Shown here piece by piece: positions 4,906 through 8,384 of a stretch of 8,384 nucleotides of DNA. The stretch comes from Lentisphaeria bacterium (GTDB lineage: Bacteria; Verrucomicrobiota; Lentisphaeria; Victivallales; UBA1829): the NCBI GenBank assembly GCA_017456805.1, contig JAFTIQ010000089.1:1-8384 (forward strand), read 5' to 3'. Each line of letters starts with the position of its first letter. Position 1 is the stretch's first letter. The translations under genes and the position numbers were made by a program. Under the pieces are notes generated by a model, which saw nothing but the letters and a program-made list of their open reading frames with translations, was not told the origin of the DNA and made no database searches.

Positions 4906-7851
4906 ATGGATTACAGAATTGAAATGATGGTCAAGCCCCAGTGGCATGATGCCCGCGGCGCAGCTGTGCTGGACAAAATCCGCAATTTCTTCAAGAAGGA
5001 AGTCAAGGAACTCCGGACTCGTGATGTGTTTACCGTTTCCGCAGATATTACTGCAGAACAGGCAAACCGGATCGGTCATGAACTCTCTAATCCCGTTCTG
5101 CAGAACTATCTCGTTGGAGAAAGTGCTTTGCCTGAGGGCGTCAATTATGTCGTGGCTGTCGGCTTCCGTCCCGGCGTGACTGACAACGTGGCAAGAACCG
5201 CCCGGGAAGCAATCGGCGATATCATCGGCAGAAAACTTGTTTCCGGCGAAGATGCTTACAGCTCCGTGGAATATCTGTTCACAGCTCCCGCATTGTCCAA
5301 AGAAGATATCACAGAAATCGCTGATGGTCTCCTCGCAAACAAGCTGATCGAAACCGTTTGCGTTTTGGCAGCTGAAGATGTCAAGAAAAACGGCATGCCT
5401 CTGAACAAGCCTGTCGTCAATGGCATCGGCGGCGGGGAAGTCAGAACCATCAACCTCTCTGTTTCCGATGAAGAACTGGTCAACATCTCCAAGAAGGGAA
5501 CCCTGGCTCTGACTCTGGAAGAAATGAAATCTATTCAGAATTACTTCCACAGCGCAGAAAACCGGGAAAAGTATGGTCTCACCAAAGAGCCCACCGATGT
5601 GGAACTTGAAGTTCTGGCTCAGACCTGGTCCGAACACTGTAAGCACAAAATCTTCAGTGCCGAAGTTGAATATACCGATGAAGAAGGCAAAAAGGAAACC
5701 TTTGTCTCTCTTTATAAAACCTTCATCAAGAACGGTACAAAAGAAGTTGCAAAGAAGATCGACTGGCTCGTCTCTGTCTTCACAGATAACGCCGGTGTGA
5801 TCCGTTTCAATGATAAATTCGATCTTGCTTACAAAGTCGAAACACACAACAGTCCCTCCGCTCTCGACCCCTACGGCGGAGCTATGACCGGGATCGTCGG
5901 TGTGAACCGTGACCCTATGGGAACAGGGCAGGGGGCAAACCTTCTGCTGAACGTCTGGGGCTATTGCCTCGGATCCCCGTTCACTGATCCCGAAGATGTT
6001 CCGGAAGGACTGCTCCACCCCCGCCGTCTCCGTGACGGTGTCCACAAAGGTGTCATCGACGGCGGAAACCAGAGCGGGATTCCCTATGCTTCCGGTTGGG
6101 AACGTTTTGATAAACGCTATATCGGAAAACCCCTCGTTTACTGCGGAACTCTTGGAACCATCCCCCGGAAATGCGGTAAAGTCGATGGCTGGACAAAGAC
6201 GATCAAGCCCGGTGATTTGATCGTTATGGCTGGCGGACGGATCGGAAAAGACGGGATCCACGGTGCAACCTTCTCCAGTGAAGAACTGCACAAAGACAGT
6301 CCTGTTCAGGCAGTTCAGATCGGAGACCCCATCACACAGAAGAAAATGTCTGATTTCATGTATGAGATCCGCGACAGAAACCTCTACCGGTTTGTGACCG
6401 ATAACGGGGCAGGCGGCTTGTCCTCCTCCGTCGGTGAAATGGCAGAAGTCTGCAACGGCTGTGTGATGGATCTTGCAAAAGCTCCGTTGAAATATGCCGG
6501 TATGAATCCCTGGGAAATCCTGGTTTCCGAAGCTCAGGAACGTATGAGCTTTGCTGTTCCGCCGGAAAATATTGATGAATTCCTCGCAGCAGCAAAGGCT
6601 CGCGATGTGGAAGCAACTGTTCTCGGTGAATTCACCGATGACGGACTTTTCCGGATGCTTTACAATGACAAGACAGTCGCATGCATTGAAATCAAATTCA
6701 TGCATGAAGGTCTGCCTCAGATGAAGCTGAAAGCAAAATGGCAGCCGCCGAAGTTCGAAGAACCCTGCCTGAAAGATAGAAATCTCAAGGATGATGTGGT
6801 CAAGATCCTCGGTGATCTGAACATCTGCTCCTGCGAATACAAAGCAAGACAGTACGACCACGAAGTCAAAGGTTTGAGCGTGATCAAACCTTACACTGGG
6901 GTCAATCGCGATGTCATGCAGGATGCAACCGTTTATATGGCAGAACCCCTCGGAAAAGAAGGAATCGTTCTCACTTCCGGTATGCTCCCCAGTTACAGCG
7001 ATATCGATACCTATCACATGATGGCATCTTCTATGGATCTTGCTATCCGTCAGGCTGTTGCAGTCGGTGCAAGACCTGATCATATCGCAGGACTTGACAA
7101 CTTCTGCTGGCCCGACCCGGTTCAGAGTGAAAAGACTCCGGACGGCGAATATAAGATGGCTCAGCTTGTCCGCGCCAACAAGGCTCTCTATGATTATGCG
7201 ATCGCTTTCTCTGTTCCCTGCGTTTCCGGTAAGGACAGTATGAAGAATGACAGTACCCGCGGCGGTAAGAAAATCTCCATTCCGCCTTCCGTCCTCTTCT
7301 CCGTTATGGGTAAGATGGATGATGTTTCCAAGGCTCGCAGTTTGGATGCCAAGTTTGCCGGCGATGCAATTTGTGTGATCGGCGACACCAAGAAGGAACT
7401 CGGCGGAAGTGAATACTTCAACATGCTCGGTTATGTCGGAAACGATGTCCCGAAGGTCGATGCTGAACTTGCCAATAAGACTTACAAGGCATTCCATGAA
7501 GCGATCGAAAGCGGAATCCTCCACTCCTCCATGTCACCCGCACTGGGCGGACTTGCAGTTGCCTTCTCCAAGATGGCAATGGGTGGACGTCTCGGCGCAA
7601 AGATCGATCTCAATGCGATTCCGAAACAGGGCGAACTTTCTGATATCGAAACGCTCTTCTCTGAATCCAATACCCGTTTTGTTGTCACTTGTGCGAAAGA
7701 AGATGTTGCAAAACTTGCAAAGATCTTTGAAGGGCTTCCCTTCGCTCAGGTCGGTGAAACCACTGCAGATCAGAACCTCGTCCTCGGCGATGTTTCCATC
7801 CCGCTGGATGAAATGGTCAAGAGCTACAAGACCACATTGGATCACGTCTGA
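4906..7851 (+). CDS. purL: phosphoribosylformylglycinamidine synthase, PurS-PurS-PurL fusion without glutaminase
   Basis: The enzyme makes FGAM from FGAR, ATP and ammonia, step four of purine synthesis. The 981 residues start with two PurS-like units: about 1-72 (VKPQWHDARGAAV, then LSNPVLQNY) and about 80-155 (VGFRPGVTDN onward). This pair resembles the N-terminal domain of the ~1300-residue E. coli enzyme. A linker (about 160-235) leads to the catalytic core: LAQTWSEHCKHKIF (237-250), KVETHNSPSALDPYGGAMTG (310-329), GRIGKDGIHGATFSS (444-458), TDNGAGGLSSSVGEMAE (498-514), NPWEILVSEAQERM (534-547), then the second half with RQAVAVGARPDHIAGLDNF (715-733), VSGKDSMKND (773-782) and ALGGLAVAFSKMAMGG (879-894). 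It ends after PLDEMVKSYK, so the ~270-residue glutaminase of large PurL is absent and a separate PurQ must supply ammonia. The start is fixed by GGGAG (4895-4899), 6 bases upstream. It stands alone between its own promoter and terminator. Codon choice differs from nadB and pcnB (many CTC, TTC, AAG and GTC; no TTA, CTA or TCA in the first 873 codons), suggesting high expression. Confidence 0.95.
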   Translation: MDYRIEMMVKPQWHDARGAAVLDKIRNFFKKEVKELRTRDVFTVSADITAEQANRIGHELSNPVLQNYLVGESALPEGVNYVVAVGFRPGVTDNVARTAREAIGDIIGRKLVSGEDAYSSVEYLFTAPALSKEDITEIADGLLANKLIETVCVLAAEDVKKNGMPLNKPVVNGIGGGEVRTINLSVSDEELVNISKKGTLALTLEEMKSIQNYFHSAENREKYGLTKEPTDVELEVLAQTWSEHCKHKIFSAEVEYTDEEGKKETFVSLYKTFIKNGTKEVAKKIDWLVSVFTDNAGVIRFNDKFDLAYKVETHNSPSALDPYGGAMTGIVGVNRDPMGTGQGANLLLNVWGYCLGSPFTDPEDVPEGLLHPRRLRDGVHKGVIDGGNQSGIPYASGWERFDKRYIGKPLVYCGTLGTIPRKCGKVDGWTKTIKPGDLIVMAGGRIGKDGIHGATFSSEELHKDSPVQAVQIGDPITQKKMSDFMYEIRDRNLYRFVTDNGAGGLSSSVGEMAEVCNGCVMDLAKAPLKYAGMNPWEILVSEAQERMSFAVPPENIDEFLAAAKARDVEATVLGEFTDDGLFRMLYNDKTVACIEIKFMHEGLPQMKLKAKWQPPKFEEPCLKDRNLKDDVVKILGDLNICSCEYKARQYDHEVKGLSVIKPYTGVNRDVMQDATVYMAEPLGKEGIVLTSGMLPSYSDIDTYHMMASSMDLAIRQAVAVGARPDHIAGLDNFCWPDPVQSEKTPDGEYKMAQLVRANKALYDYAIAFSVPCVSGKDSMKNDSTRGGKKISIPPSVLFSVMGKMDDVSKARSLDAKFAGDAICVIGDTKKELGGSEYFNMLGYVGNDVPKVDAELANKTYKAFHEAIESGILHSSMSPALGGLAVAFSKMAMGGRLGAKIDLNAIPKQGELSDIETLFSESNTRFVVTCAKEDVAKLAKIFEGLPFAQVGETTADQNLVLGDVSIPLDEMVKSYKTTLDHV

Positions 7852-7869
7852 TCCGTTCCGTAAAAACAG

Positions 7870-7910
7870 AAAAGCTGTGAGAGCAAAGGATCTCTCACAG
7901 CTTTTTTTTT
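7870..7910. terminator. strong intrinsic terminator between convergent genes
   Basis: AGCTGTGAGAG (7873-7883) pairs perfectly with CTCTCACAGCT (7892-7902) around an 8-base loop. Three more A-T pairs can extend the stem to 14 bp. On the + strand a run of nine T (7902-7910) follows, ending purL transcripts 18 bases after the stop. On the - strand the stem is followed by T-rich sequence (complement of the A-runs at 7862-7872), so it probably also ends the convergent glycosidase gene, whose stop is about 30 bases away. Confidence 0.92.
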
Positions 7911-7935
7911 GCAGTGCTTCAGGAATTCTGTCCGG

Positions 7936-8384
7936 TCAGATGTTGATAAACAGACAGGAACGCGGAGGCAGCACCTCCTGCAATTTTCCGGATTTTATTC
8001 TGACCGGCTCATCGGTCCAGAAATCAACAGCCGAACGTCCTGTAATTCCGTGAGCACTCAGATCAAATGTCAATTCACCCGGAACATCTTCCCAGTTGAT
8101 CATCAGAATCCGATGATGATTTCCCACTTTCTGCAGCCAGTATTTTGGAACCTCCGATTCAAAAAGATCCAGCGGAATGGCAGTCTCTCCCCGCTCTGCC
8201 GCTACGGTCCGTCTTGCAAAATCCAAACCGGTTTCATTCAAACGGCTCATTCTGTCTGAGAAATTGATCTGTCCGGCAGATGCAATCACCAAACTGAGCA
8301 GGACTTTGATCTGCTCCGAAGAAACATCGACAATCGGTTTCATTCCACCGTGATCTGTTATGGTATCATCCGGCTGAATCACAA
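7936..8384 (-). CDS. probable alpha-galactosidase (melibiase)-like glycoside hydrolase, C-terminal part
   Basis: The last 149 codons of a - strand gene are visible. The frame is still open at the window edge, so the GTG at 8382 is probably internal. Residues about 20-55 (SSEQIKVLLSLVIASAGQINFSDR with LNETG after it) resemble the end of a melibiase-type barrel, where the family has an S-L-x-x-x-S-G-G-x-x-x-x-S-D stretch. PLDLFESEVPKYW (70-82) is followed by a beta-sandwich-like end: RILMINWEDVPGELTFDL (91-108), VDFWTDEPV (118-126) and LPPRSCLFINI (138-148). This matches the fold-capping C-terminal domain of GH27/GH36-type enzymes (…NW-x-D-x-P…, …D-x-W…, …LPP-x-x-x…). The catalytic aspartates would lie upstream, outside the window, so substrate and activity are open. 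It converges on purL across the shared terminator. A related uncharacterised glycosidase family is the main alternative. Confidence 0.55.
   Translation of the reverse strand, partial: VIQPDDTITDHGGMKPIVDVSSEQIKVLLSLVIASAGQINFSDRMSRLNETGLDFARRTVAAERGETAIPLDLFESEVPKYWLQKVGNHHRILMINWEDVPGELTFDLSAHGITGRSAVDFWTDEPVRIKSGKLQEVLPPRSCLFINI

Noticed and set aside
4846..7524. Long - strand open frame (892 codons) as a gene
   Set aside because: It lies wholly opposite the well-supported purL in the same codon register. Its composition (rich in Phe, Ile, Asp, His, Cys) is what reversed purL codons give. It shows no recognisable motif.
7409..8053. 214-codon + strand frame crossing the purL end and terminator
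   Set aside because: It is out of frame within purL, reads through a strong terminator and is low in plausible protein features. The purL frame is clearly the coding one.
7909..8259. 116-codon + strand frame at the right end
   Set aside because: It overlaps the - strand glycosidase gene, which has family-like motifs, and it has no ribosome site or recognisable content.

Overview
The window is an ordinary stretch of bacterial chromosome of roughly balanced base composition. It holds six protein-coding genes, of which the first and last are cut by the window edges. I see no RNA genes, insertion sequences, phage genes or CRISPR arrays. The lineage cannot be fixed from this sequence. A single-chain PurS-PurS-PurL protein without a glutaminase domain, an E. 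coli-type PcnB and a melibiase-like gene would fit a Gram-negative-type organism, perhaps of the PVC group (Lentisphaerae/Verrucomicrobia-like). This is a low-confidence guess.

Layout. Bases 1-517 (+) encode the C-terminal half of an MdtG-like major facilitator transporter. A 124-base gap follows, with a good sigma-70-type promoter and an inverted repeat over its -10 box. Next is a tightly packed three-gene cluster on the + strand: nadB (L-aspartate oxidase, first step of de novo NAD synthesis), pcnB (poly(A) polymerase, overlapping nadB by ATGA) and an unnamed AlbA_2/Schlafen-type domain protein 8 bases further on. The cluster ends in a compact hairpin whose loop is the stop codon of the last gene. 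A 132-base gap then carries the promoter of purL, whose sequence closely resembles the nadB promoter. purL (4906-7851) encodes a 981-residue FGAM synthase with two PurS-like repeats fused in front, and it must rely on a separate PurQ for ammonia. A strong hairpin terminator separates purL from the convergent 3' end of a probable alpha-galactosidase-like glycoside hydrolase on the - strand.

How the genes relate. nadB and purL are both housekeeping nucleotide/cofactor genes, and both use aspartate- or glutamine-derived nitrogen. The shared promoter modules may mean a common regulator or simply the local consensus promoter. pcnB (RNA 3'-end tailing and decay) and the AlbA_2 protein are probably co-transcribed with nadB and may be translationally coupled, but no common pathway is evident. 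The most interesting items are the matched promoters, the unusual nadB-pcnB-AlbA_2 cluster with its uncharacterised C-terminal region, and the PurS-PurS-PurL fusion. I found no clear new defence or mobile system.
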